A stretch of DNA of 42,401 nt from Mycobacterium sp. E740 (lineage in GTDB: Bacteria; Actinomycetota; Actinomycetes; Mycobacteriales; Mycobacteriaceae). Under the pieces are notes generated by a model, which was given only the letters and a program-made list of their open reading frames with translations, did not search any database and had not been told where the DNA came from. The stretch covers positions 1 to 42,401 of the forward strand of contig NZ_LZKP01000199.1 of the NCBI RefSeq assembly GCF_001672895.1. Reading direction: 5' to 3'. The translations under genes and the position numbers were made by a program. This document shows positions 15,094-23,228 of the stretch, one piece after another. Positions within the stretch are counted from its first letter, which is position 1. Every line of letters begins with the position of its first letter.

Positions 15094-15122
15094 TTCGGCA
15101 TCCGACGTCTGCTTTTGCCGAA
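15094..15122. promoter_or_regulatory. Inverted repeat TTCGGCA-N15-TGCCGAA upstream of the mce operon
   Basis: Perfect 7-bp arms (15094-15100 and 15116-15122) start 2 nt after the TetR stop and ~140 nt before the first mce gene. It could be a TetR terminator stem or an operator governing the mce operon; no T-tract follows. The rest of the 15092-15260 gap shows no gene. Confidence 0.4.
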
Positions 15123-15260
15123 CGCAAATTCTCGATATACGGTTCCCCCGCGTCCGCCCGTGTGTAACCTCGGGCAACAGCCATCACGGGCGCGGGTTGT
15201 TGGTGTCGAGGAAGGTCGGCGACCTATGTCAGTGCAGTGCACGCGGGCAAGGCTCGAGTG

Positions 15261-16028
15261 ATGGTCGCTTCCACCGCATTTGCCAAACCCGTGCGCGCCT
15301 TCGGCGGCTTCTATTCGATGGCGCTCGACACCTTTGTGTGGATGTTCAAGCCGCCCTTCGCCTGGCGCGAGTTCATCGCGCAGTCGTGGTTCGTGGCACG
15401 GGTGTCGATCGTGCCGACGCTGTTGTTGACGATTCCCTATACGGTATTGCTGACATTCATCGAGACCATTCTGTTGAGCGAGATCGGCGCAGCCGACTTC
15501 TCGGGAACGGGCGCCGCCCTCGGCACCGTCCGTCAGATCGGACCGATCGTGACGGTGCTCGTGGTCGCCGGCGCCGGCGCCACCGCCATGTGCGCCGATC
15601 TGGGCGCCCGCACGATCCGGGAGGAACTCGACGCGCTGCGCGTGATGGGCGTCAATCCCATTCAGGCTCTTGTGGTTCCCCGCGTGCTGGCCGCCACCAT
15701 CGTGTCGCTCGCGTTGTCGGCCACCGTGATCCTGGTCGGCCTGTCCGGCGCGTACTTCTTCGTCGTGTACATCCAGAACGTCTCGCCGGGCGCTTTCGCC
15801 GCCGGCCTGACCCTGATCATCGGCGCCACCGACGTGATCATCGCGTTGGTGAAAGCGGCGTTGTTCGGGCTGTCGGCCGGCCTGATCGCCTGTTACAAAG
15901 GGATTTCCGTGCGTGGCGGCCCGGCCGGTGTCGGTAACGCAGTGAACGAAACCGTGGTGTTCACCTTCATGGCGCTGTTCGCGATCAACATCGTCGCAAC
16001 CGCCGTAGCGATCAAGATCACGCAATGA
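15261..16028 (+). CDS. yrbEA: YrbE/MlaE-family permease, first subunit of the mce transporter
   Basis: 255 residues, polytopic inner-membrane permease of a lipid-import ABC system. About five to six hydrophobic segments are visible, plus the family EExDAL signature as REELDALRVMGVNPIQA and the C-terminal ISVRGGPAGVGNAVNETVV. It pairs with the second YrbE; the ATPase (MceG/Mkl) is normally encoded elsewhere and is absent here. The ATG at 15261 was chosen; GTG codons at 15237 and 15258 are alternatives. Its stop overlaps the next start as ATGA. Substrate class cannot be read from this gene; mce systems import cholesterol, fatty acids or related lipids. Confidence 0.93.
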   Translation: MVASTAFAKPVRAFGGFYSMALDTFVWMFKPPFAWREFIAQSWFVARVSIVPTLLLTIPYTVLLTFIETILLSEIGAADFSGTGAALGTVRQIGPIVTVLVVAGAGATAMCADLGARTIREELDALRVMGVNPIQALVVPRVLAATIVSLALSATVILVGLSGAYFFVVYIQNVSPGAFAAGLTLIIGATDVIIALVKAALFGLSAGLIACYKGISVRGGPAGVGNAVNETVVFTFMALFAINIVATAVAIKITQ

Positions 16029-16879
16029 CGGTATCGCGGCCGCACTCCCAGTTCCCCTGGCTGAAAAGCCGGTTCCGCAGCGTGGCGGGCCCCTGGAACC
16101 GCATCGGCGTGCAGACCAAGTTCTACGGCAACACGCTGCGCAACATGCACTACGTCGTCATCCACTACCGCGTCGAGCTGATCCGCATCATCGCCCAGAT
16201 GGGGCTGGGCGCCGGGGCGCTGATCATCATCGGCGGCACGGTGGCGATCGTCGGTTTCCTGACGGTGACCACCGGTGCACTGGTGGCGGTGCAGGGCTAC
16301 AGCGACTTCTCCGAACTCGGGGTCGAGGCCCTCACCGGATTCGTTTCGGCGTACTTCAACGTGCGCCTGATCGCACCGGCCACGACGGCGATCGCACTGT
16401 CGGCCACCATCGGGGCCGGCGCCACCGCGCAACTGGGCGCCATGCGGATCAACGAAGAGATCGACGCGCTCGAGGTGATGGGTATCCGCAGCATCGCATT
16501 CCTCGCTTCGAGTCGGGTCATCGCCGGATTCGTCGTAGTGATCCCGCTGTACTGCGTGGGCGTGCTGATGGCCTTCTGGGCGGCGCGATTCGGCACCACC
16601 GTCATCTACGGCCAGTCGACCGGCGTGTACGACCACTACTTCCGAACGTTCCTCAACCCCACCGACCTGATGTGGTCGTTCGGCCAGTGCATCGCTCTGG
16701 CTGTGGTGATCATGCTCGTGCACACCTACTACGGCTTCACCGCCAAGGGCGGACCGGCCGGGGTGGGCGAGGCCGTCGGACGCGCGGTGCGCACGTCGTT
16801 GATCGTCGCCGCCTTCGTGCTCGTCATGCTCTCGCTTGCGGTGTACGGCCAATCCGGCAACTTCAACCTGGCCGGGTGA
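16025..16879 (+). CDS. yrbEB: YrbE/MlaE-family permease, second subunit of the mce transporter
   Basis: 284 residues with a longer cytoplasmic N-terminus (MTVSRPHSQFPWLKSRFR, continuing to ~residue 55) than its partner, then five to six membrane segments. The signature loop is NEEIDALEVMGIRSIAFLAS and the conserved end is TAKGGPAGVGEAVGRAVRT. It forms the heterodimeric channel with the upstream YrbE. ATG at 16025 overlaps the previous stop by 4 nt, and its own TGA overlaps the GTG of mceA, so translation of the three is coupled. Confidence 0.93.
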   Translation: MTVSRPHSQFPWLKSRFRSVAGPWNRIGVQTKFYGNTLRNMHYVVIHYRVELIRIIAQMGLGAGALIIIGGTVAIVGFLTVTTGALVAVQGYSDFSELGVEALTGFVSAYFNVRLIAPATTAIALSATIGAGATAQLGAMRINEEIDALEVMGIRSIAFLASSRVIAGFVVVIPLYCVGVLMAFWAARFGTTVIYGQSTGVYDHYFRTFLNPTDLMWSFGQCIALAVVIMLVHTYYGFTAKGGPAGVGEAVGRAVRTSLIVAAFVLVMLSLAVYGQSGNFNLAG

Positions 16880-18342
16880 CGATGGAAGGACGAGAAGAGG
16901 GCCTGCACCCCGGGTGGTGGACGTTGTTCCTGGTGGTCTTCCTGGTGGTCGCAGTGTGGCTGACCTATTCGCTGTTCGTCGGTTCCTTCAAGCGGACCGA
17001 GACCGTGACGCTGACCTCCGAACGAGCCGGCCTGGTGATGGAGACCAACGCCAAGGTCAAGCTCCGCGGTGTGCAGGTGGGCCGGGTCGCGTCGATCCAA
17101 GGCGGCCGCGAACCCGTCGCGCTGAAACTCGAGATCGACAGAAACAAAATGGAGTTCATCCCCGCGAACGTCGAGGCGCAGATCCGCGCAACCACGGTGT
17201 TCGGCGCCAAGTTCGTCGATCTGATCTATCCCAGCGACCCCAGTTCGCAGCACCTGGCGCCCGGCCAGGTGATCAAGTCGCGCAACGTCACCGTCGAGGC
17301 CAACACCGTGTTCCAGAACGTGGTCGACGTCCTCGAGAACATCGACCCCGCCAAGCTCAACAGCACCCTGTACGCGCTCGCCCAGGGGGTGCGCGGTCAG
17401 GGCGAGCTGATCGGTCAGGCCACCACGGATGCGAATCAGGTTCTGCTGGAACTCAATCCGCGCCACGAGACGGTGACCCAGGATCTGCGTGCGCTCAAAG
17501 GTTTCAACGACACGTACAGCGCTGCGGCACAGGACATCTTGACCACCCTGGATGCGGCCAGCACCACCAGCACAACCATCGCCGCGCGCGCCAGCCAGCT
17601 GGATGCGTTGCTGCTGGCCACGATCGGCTTCTCCAACAGCGGTATCAACCTGCTCGCGCCGAACCAGCAGAACCTCATCAAGGCGCTCAACGTCCTCGAG
17701 CCCACGACGAACCTGCTCTTCAAGTACAGCCCGGAATACACCTGCCTGCTCACCGGCGCGAAGACCCTGCTGGACACCGGCGGGTACGAGGGACCGGGCG
17801 GCAACGGCCGGACCCTGGTGCTGGACGTGGGCCTGGCGCTCGGCGACGACCCCTATCGGTACCCCAACAACCTGCCGATCATCGGCGCGAAGGGTGGTCC
17901 CGGCGGCAAACCGAGTTGCGGCTCGCTGCCCGACGTGGCGAAGAACTGGCCGGTGCGCAACCTCGTCACCAACACCGGCTTCGGCACGGGACTCGACTGG
18001 CGGCCCAACCCGGGCATCGGTTTCCCCGGATACGCCAACTACCTGCCCGTCACTCGTGCCGTGCCTGAACCGCCGAGCATCCGCAACCTCTTCGGCGGAC
18101 CGGCGATCGGACCGATCCCGTATCCGGGCGCGCCGGCCTACGGCGCCGACCTGTATGCGGACGACGGCACCCCGCTGTGGCCGGGCCTGCCGGCCGCACC
18201 GCCGCCGATGGCGCCGCGCGACCCGGGCGCCACACCGGGTTCCGAACCGTTCATCGTCCATTCGCCTGCCCAGATGCAACCGACCCCCTTACGGCCGACG
18301 CCCCTGCCCACCCCCGCACGGCCGGGACCGCCGTTCCCATGA
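16876..18342 (+). CDS. mceA: MCE-family protein MceA
   Basis: 488 residues. One N-terminal membrane helix (TLFLVVFLVVAVWLTYSLFV), then the MlaD/MCE domain (SERAGLVMETNAKVKLRGVQ to VFGAKFVDLIYP), a long helical region (about 140-290) and a proline-rich tail (from about 400) ending GPPFP. MCE subunits form a hexameric tube that carries lipid from the outer envelope to the YrbE permease. The GTG at 16876 is used because of the GTGA overlap; an ATG two codons on is equally possible. No lipobox. Which mce family (1-8) it belongs to cannot be settled by eye. Confidence 0.93.
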   Translation: MTMEGREEGLHPGWWTLFLVVFLVVAVWLTYSLFVGSFKRTETVTLTSERAGLVMETNAKVKLRGVQVGRVASIQGGREPVALKLEIDRNKMEFIPANVEAQIRATTVFGAKFVDLIYPSDPSSQHLAPGQVIKSRNVTVEANTVFQNVVDVLENIDPAKLNSTLYALAQGVRGQGELIGQATTDANQVLLELNPRHETVTQDLRALKGFNDTYSAAAQDILTTLDAASTTSTTIAARASQLDALLLATIGFSNSGINLLAPNQQNLIKALNVLEPTTNLLFKYSPEYTCLLTGAKTLLDTGGYEGPGGNGRTLVLDVGLALGDDPYRYPNNLPIIGAKGGPGGKPSCGSLPDVAKNWPVRNLVTNTGFGTGLDWRPNPGIGFPGYANYLPVTRAVPEPPSIRNLFGGPAIGPIPYPGAPAYGADLYADDGTPLWPGLPAAPPPMAPRDPGATPGSEPFIVHSPAQMQPTPLRPTPLPTPARPGPPFP

Positions 18343-18371
18343 CCGACAACACGATGAGAGGTGACACGTAA
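18339..18371 (+). CDS. Ten-codon coupling micro-ORF between mceA and mceB
   Basis: The ATG at 18339 overlaps the mceA stop (ATGA). The frame encodes only MTDNTMRGDT and ends in TAA at 18369-18371, which overlaps the mceB ATG (TAATG). A GAGAGGTGA Shine-Dalgarno-like stretch (18356-18364) lies inside it, 6 nt before the mceB start. It may only hand ribosomes from mceA to mceB, and a functional peptide is unlikely. Confidence 0.35.
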   Translation: MTDNTMRGDT

Positions 18372-19411
18372 TGCCGGGCATGGCAGCCAAGGTTCGCCAC
18401 GACGCGTGGCGCCTTGCCGTGTTCTTGTCCGTGTGCGTGCTCGGCGTGTTCGGTCTGTTCGCCGTCTTCGGGCAGATGCGCTTCGGCGAGGTCACAAACA
18501 GCTACGTGGCCGAATTCACCAACGTCACGGGCCTGGAGAACGGCGACTTCGTGCGCATCGCCGGTGTCGAGGTCGGCAAGGTGAAAAAGGTTGAGATACA
18601 GCCGGATACGACTGCGCGCGTCGAGTTCACCGCGGAGCAGTCGGTGGTGTTGACCGAGGGCAGCAAGGCGGTGATCCGCTACGACGACCTCATCGGCGGC
18701 CGCTACCTGGCGCTCGAGGAGGGCGCCGGGGGAGTCAAGAAGCTCGCACCCGGCGGCACGATACCGCTGGCCCGCACGTCACCCGCGCTGGACCTCGACG
18801 CCTTGATCGGCGGCTTCCGGCCGCTGTTCCGGGCGCTGGACCCTGATCAGGTCAACGCGTTGTCGAGCCAGCTCATCCACGCGTTGCAAGGCCAGGGCGG
18901 CACGATCAACTCGTTCCTGTCCCAGACCGCCGCGCTGACGACCACGCTGGCCGACCGCGACCGGCTGATCGGCGACGTGATCGTCAACCTGAACGTCGTG
19001 CTGGGGTCGCTCGGTGACCAGAACGACCAGTTCGCGAAAGCGGTCGACGCCTTGACCCAGCTCGTCGAGACGCTGCGCGGACGCAAGGAAGACATCAGCA
19101 ACGGGCTGGCCTACACCAACGCCGCGGCCGCGACGATCACGGACCTGCTGGCCCAAGCGCGGCCGCCGTTCGCCAAGACGATCCACGAGACCGACCGGGC
19201 CGCGGGCATCGTGGTCGCCGACCACGAGTACTTCGACAACCTGCTCAACACGCTGCCCGACGCGTACCAGGCGCTTGCGCGGCAAGGGATCTACGGTGAC
19301 TTCTTCACGTTCTATCTCTGCGACATCGTGCTCAAGCTCAACGGTAAGGGCGGTCAGCCGGTGTATGTGAAAGTCGCCGGGCAGTCCACGGGGAGGTGTG
19401 CGCCCCGGTGA
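18371..19411 (+). CDS. mceB: MCE-family protein MceB
   Basis: 346 residues: N-terminal helix (AWRLAVFLSVCVLGVFGLFA), MCE domain (VAEFTNVTGLENGDFVRIAG to YLALEEG), then ~200 residues of helices with hydrophobic heptads (LSSQLIHALQGQGGTINSF and following). The C-terminus has a short cysteine-containing segment (TFYLCDIVLKLNG ... GRCAPR), which may form a disulfide outside the membrane. One of six homologous tube subunits. The ATG at 18371 is supported by an upstream AGAGGTG; its stop overlaps mceC as GTGA. Confidence 0.93.
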   Translation: MPGMAAKVRHDAWRLAVFLSVCVLGVFGLFAVFGQMRFGEVTNSYVAEFTNVTGLENGDFVRIAGVEVGKVKKVEIQPDTTARVEFTAEQSVVLTEGSKAVIRYDDLIGGRYLALEEGAGGVKKLAPGGTIPLARTSPALDLDALIGGFRPLFRALDPDQVNALSSQLIHALQGQGGTINSFLSQTAALTTTLADRDRLIGDVIVNLNVVLGSLGDQNDQFAKAVDALTQLVETLRGRKEDISNGLAYTNAAAATITDLLAQARPPFAKTIHETDRAAGIVVADHEYFDNLLNTLPDAYQALARQGIYGDFFTFYLCDIVLKLNGKGGQPVYVKVAGQSTGRCAPR

Positions 19412-20760
19412 GGTCATTCTCTGAGCGCAATCAGTTCGTCATCGGCGCCATCGGGCTGGCGCTGACGATCGGCATCGTGCTGGGGTCGCTGAACTACCAG
19501 CGTCTGCCGTTCCTGCAGGGGGCGCAGTACTCGGCCTACTTCGCGGAAGTGGGCGGCCTGGAACCCGGTGAAGCCGTGCAGGTCTCGGGGTTCGAGGTGG
19601 GCAAGGTCCAGTCGATCGAGCTAAACGGGTCACGCGCGCTGGTGAAGTTCACCGTCGCCAAACACATCCGGCTCGGCGACCGCAGCGAGGCGGCGATCAA
19701 GACGAAGGGCCTGCTCGGCACGAAGATCCTCGAAGTCACCTCCCATGGCGAAGGCCGGCAGGAAGGCACGATCCCGCTCGATCGCACGACGTCTCCCTAC
19801 GAACTGCCGGATGCGCTGGGCGAGTTGGCAATGGCGATCAGCGGCTTGAACACCAACCAGTTGTCGGACTCGTTGCGCGTGCTGGCGGACACGTTCTCCG
19901 AGACCCCGCCGGAGCTGAAGGTCGCGATCGAAGGAGTGGCGCGGTTCTCCGACACGCTCAACGAACGCGACGAGAAGCTGCGGGGCCTGTTGGGCAACGC
20001 CAACAAGGCCACCAAGGTGCTGGCCGATCGCAGCGGCCAGATCGTCAGCCTGGTCAACAACACCAATGCATTGCTGGCCGAACTGCAAAGTCAAAGTGCC
20101 GCACTCGATCAGGTCTCCGGCAACATCTCGGCACTCAGCGGGCAGCTCCACGGCTTCATCGGGGAGAACCGCGAGACCATGAAGCCGGCGCTCGAGAAGC
20201 TCAACGGTGTGCTCACGATCATCGACAACCGCAAGCAGCGCCTGCAGAAGTCGCTGGAGTTGCTCACCGACTACTCGATGTCCCTGGGTGAATCCGTCTC
20301 CGGTGGGCCGTTCTTCAAGACCTACGTCGCCAACCTCCTTCCCGGCCAGTTCCTGCAGCCGTTCATCGACGCGGCGTTCTCGGACCTGGGCGTGGACCCG
20401 AACGTGCTGCTGCCGTCGGAGCTGTCCGACCCGCAGGTCGGGCAACCGGGCACACCGGCACTGCCGGTGCCGTTCCCGCGCACGGGCCAGGGCGGCGAAC
20501 CGCGGTTGACCGTTCCCGACGCGATCACCGGCAAGCCCGGTGACCGGCCGTGCGGCCCGCCGGGCCTGCCGTTGCCCGGGCCCGGTTGCTACCCGGCCCG
20601 CGCGCCGCTGCCCGCGCCGCCGCCCGGCGGACCACCCCCGGGACCGCCCGCCGAGGCGCCGCCCGGTCTGCAGTCGACGCCGGACCCGACACCGTCTCCG
20701 GTCGCGGTGCCCGCACCCGGCGGCACCGACCACCTCGCACCCGAGGGGGCCGGACGATGA
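19408..20760 (+). CDS. mceC: MCE-family protein MceC
   Basis: 450 residues. N-terminal helix (FVIGAIGLALTIGIVLGSL), MCE domain (SAYFAEVGGLEPGEAVQVSG to KILEVTSHG), helical needle region (about 130-310) and an extended proline-rich tail (from about 350: GPPGLPLPGPGCYP, PAPPPGGPPPGPPAE). The GTG at 19408 is chosen from the GTGA overlap with mceB rather than a GTG 12 nt upstream. The TGA overlaps the mceD ATG. The tail may reach toward the peptidoglycan or outer envelope; this is inference from composition. Confidence 0.93.
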   Translation: MRSFSERNQFVIGAIGLALTIGIVLGSLNYQRLPFLQGAQYSAYFAEVGGLEPGEAVQVSGFEVGKVQSIELNGSRALVKFTVAKHIRLGDRSEAAIKTKGLLGTKILEVTSHGEGRQEGTIPLDRTTSPYELPDALGELAMAISGLNTNQLSDSLRVLADTFSETPPELKVAIEGVARFSDTLNERDEKLRGLLGNANKATKVLADRSGQIVSLVNNTNALLAELQSQSAALDQVSGNISALSGQLHGFIGENRETMKPALEKLNGVLTIIDNRKQRLQKSLELLTDYSMSLGESVSGGPFFKTYVANLLPGQFLQPFIDAAFSDLGVDPNVLLPSELSDPQVGQPGTPALPVPFPRTGQGGEPRLTVPDAITGKPGDRPCGPPGLPLPGPGCYPARAPLPAPPPGGPPPGPPAEAPPGLQSTPDPTPSPVAVPAPGGTDHLAPEGAGR

Positions 20761-22079
20761 CGCGCAGCGCACGCAACATGTTGGCCATCGCCTTGGTCGT
20801 GATACTGGCCGGCGGCGCGATCCTGTTGTTCCGCAACACGGAACGGGTCAACCGCACTCACGTCGTCGCTTACTTCGAGAACGCGAACGGCATCTACCCC
20901 GGAGATGCGGTGCGGATCGTCGGGGTTCGCGTAGGCGAGATCGAGTCGATCGAGCCGCAGCCCGAACGGGTCAAGATCTCGTTCTGGTACGACAGCAAGT
21001 ACAAGGTGCCGGCCGACGCCAAGGCCGCAATCCTGTCGCCGTCGGTGGTGACCGCCCGCAGCATCCAGCTCACGCCGGCCTTCACCGGCGGTGCGGTGAT
21101 GGCCGACAACGCTGTGATCCCGCAGCAGCGCACCGCTGTTCCGGTGGAGTGGGACGAGGTTCGCCAGCAGTTGGAGAAGCTCGCCAAGACGCTGCAGCCG
21201 ACCGAGCCGGGCGGAGTGAGCCCGTTGGGCGCGGTCATCAACACCACCGCCGACAACCTGCGCGGCCAGGGCGCCAACATCCGCGACACCGTGATCAAGC
21301 TGTCGCAGGCCGTGACGGCCCTGGGCGACCACAGCACCGACATCTTCTCCACGGTCAAGAACCTGGCGATCCTGGTTTCGGCACTGCAGGACAGCACCGA
21401 CGTGATGCGCCAGCTCAACCAGAACCTGGCGAGCGTGACCAGCCTGCTCGCCAATGATCCCAACGAGGTCGCCGACGCGGTGCGCGACCTGAGCAACGTC
21501 GTCGGAGAGGTGCAGTCCTTCGTGGCCGACAACCGCGAAACGCTGGGCACCACCTCGGACAAGTTGGCGGGGGTGACCCAGGCGCTGACGGACAGCCTCG
21601 CCGACGTCAAACAGTTCCTGCACGTCGCGCCCAACACGTTGCAGAACTACGTGAACATCTGGCAGCCCGCGCAGGGTGCGGTGAGCAGCGTGCCGATGCT
21701 CAACAACTTCGCCAATCCGCTGTCGTTCCTGTGCGGCGCCGTTCAGGCGGCGTCACGGCTGGGCGCCGAGCAGTCGGCGAAACTGTGCGTGCAGTACATG
21801 GCGCCGATCCTGAAGAACCGCCAGTACAACTTCCTGCCGATCATGCAGAACGTCTTCTCCGGCGCCTCGACACGCCCGAACGAGCTCACCTACAGCGAGG
21901 ACTGGTTGCGCCCCGATTACATTCCGCCGCAACCTGTTCCGGGGCAGGCCCCGCCACCGTCGCCGGAAGCGCCGCCGCCCGCCGCCGGTCCGCCGTTGCC
22001 TGCGGAAACGCCGGTCTCGACGAATCCCGCCGACGGTCTGCAGGGCCTGATGGTGCCGCCTGGGGCGGGGCCGCGATGA
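20757..22079 (+). CDS. mceD: MCE-family protein MceD
   Basis: 440 residues. N-terminal helix (NMLAIALVVILAGGAILLF), MCE domain (VAYFENANGIYPGDAVRIVG to SIQLTPAFTGG), a long helical region with repeated hydrophobic spacing (about 130-300), a conserved segment around SFLCGAVQAASRLGAEQSAK, and a proline-rich end. Upstream in-frame extension lies inside mceC and is rejected in favour of the ATGA overlap at 20757. The TGA overlaps the mceE start as ATGA. Confidence 0.93.
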   Translation: MTRSARNMLAIALVVILAGGAILLFRNTERVNRTHVVAYFENANGIYPGDAVRIVGVRVGEIESIEPQPERVKISFWYDSKYKVPADAKAAILSPSVVTARSIQLTPAFTGGAVMADNAVIPQQRTAVPVEWDEVRQQLEKLAKTLQPTEPGGVSPLGAVINTTADNLRGQGANIRDTVIKLSQAVTALGDHSTDIFSTVKNLAILVSALQDSTDVMRQLNQNLASVTSLLANDPNEVADAVRDLSNVVGEVQSFVADNRETLGTTSDKLAGVTQALTDSLADVKQFLHVAPNTLQNYVNIWQPAQGAVSSVPMLNNFANPLSFLCGAVQAASRLGAEQSAKLCVQYMAPILKNRQYNFLPIMQNVFSGASTRPNELTYSEDWLRPDYIPPQPVPGQAPPPSPEAPPPAAGPPLPAETPVSTNPADGLQGLMVPPGAGPR

Positions 22080-23227
22080 GACGCAAGGGGTTTCGCATAG
22101 CCGCTGTCTTCGCGGTAGCCGCCGCCGTGTTGTCCGGCTGTTCGGACTGGCGAGGCTTGAACTCGGTTCCGCTGCCGGGCGTGGAGGGCACCGGCCCGAA
22201 CGCGTTCACCATCCAGGCGCAGATGCCGGACGTCGACAACATCGAACCGAACTCCCGCGTCCGCGTCGCCGACGTCAACGTCGGCCACGTCACCAAGATC
22301 CAGCGTCAGGACTGGCATGCGCTGGTGACCATGGAGCTCAACGGTGACGTCCAACTGCCCGCCAACGCGACGGCCAAGCTCGGTATCACGAGCCTGCTGG
22401 GTTCGCTGCACATCGAGCTGGCGCCGCCCACCGACACCGCGCCGCAGGGCAAGCTGAAGGAGGGCTCGCTGATTCCGCTGGCGTCGTCGAGCTCCTACCC
22501 GAGCACCGAGCAGGCGCTGGCCTCAGTTGCCTTGCTGCTCAACGGCGGCGGCATCGGCAACATCCACGACATCACCGAGGCGTTGAGCATCGCGTTCACC
22601 GGGCGTGAGAACGATCTGCGCAGCCTCATCGAGCAGCTCGACATCGCGATCGGCCATCTCGACGACCAGAAACAGGACATCATCGAGGCCACCGACAGCC
22701 TGAACAATCTGGTCGGCCAGGTCGCAGAGCAAAAGCCGGTGGTGGACAAGGCATTACGGACAGTGCCCGAAGCCCTGGCCGTGCTCAGGGACCAGCGCGA
22801 GAACCTGGCCGAAGCGCTCACCCAGCTCGGCCGGTTCAGCGCGCTGGCCGCCGACTCGGTCAACCAGACCAAGGAAGCCCTGGTGCAAGAACTCAAGGAC
22901 CTCGGGGTGGTGCTGCAGGAACTGGCCAACGCCGGACCGGCGCTCACCCGCGCGCTGAGCTTCCTCCCCACCTTCCCGTTCCCGAAGGAGACGCTGCTCA
23001 ACTGGATGCGTGGTGACTACGCGAACCTGACGCTGGTGCTGGACCTCACGCTGAGCCGGATCGACTCCGGGTTCTTCACCGGCTCGCGGTTCGAATGCAA
23101 TTTGACGTGGTTGGAGCTGCAGTGGGGACGCACCATCGGCCAATTCCCCAATCCGTGTCTGGCCGGCGGCGGTGGGACGCAAGGCAACCCGCTGGTCGCG
23201 CCGTACCGCTGGGATCAGGGGCGATGA
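22076..23227 (+). CDS. mceE: MCE-family lipoprotein MceE (Lpr type)
   Basis: 383 residues with a lipoprotein signal: basic start MRRKGFR, hydrophobic stretch, lipobox L19-S20-G21-C22, so the mature protein would be lipidated at C22. The MCE domain contains IEPNSRVRVADVNVGHVTKI and SLLGSLHIELAPP. The C-terminal FTGSRFECNLTWLELQWGRT and PLVAPYRWDQG are typical Lpr/MceE endings; by memory they resemble LprM (Mce3E), but this was not tested. It anchors the MCE tube to the membrane. ATG at 22076 overlaps the mceD stop. Confidence 0.94.
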   Translation: MRRKGFRIAAVFAVAAAVLSGCSDWRGLNSVPLPGVEGTGPNAFTIQAQMPDVDNIEPNSRVRVADVNVGHVTKIQRQDWHALVTMELNGDVQLPANATAKLGITSLLGSLHIELAPPTDTAPQGKLKEGSLIPLASSSSYPSTEQALASVALLLNGGGIGNIHDITEALSIAFTGRENDLRSLIEQLDIAIGHLDDQKQDIIEATDSLNNLVGQVAEQKPVVDKALRTVPEALAVLRDQRENLAEALTQLGRFSALAADSVNQTKEALVQELKDLGVVLQELANAGPALTRALSFLPTFPFPKETLLNWMRGDYANLTLVLDLTLSRIDSGFFTGSRFECNLTWLELQWGRTIGQFPNPCLAGGGGTQGNPLVAPYRWDQGR

Positions 23228-23228
23228 C

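Noticed and set aside
16729..18279. Minus-strand open frame of 516 codons opposite mceA
   Set aside because: Same shadow pattern; no domain motifs and it lies inside the coupled mce operon.
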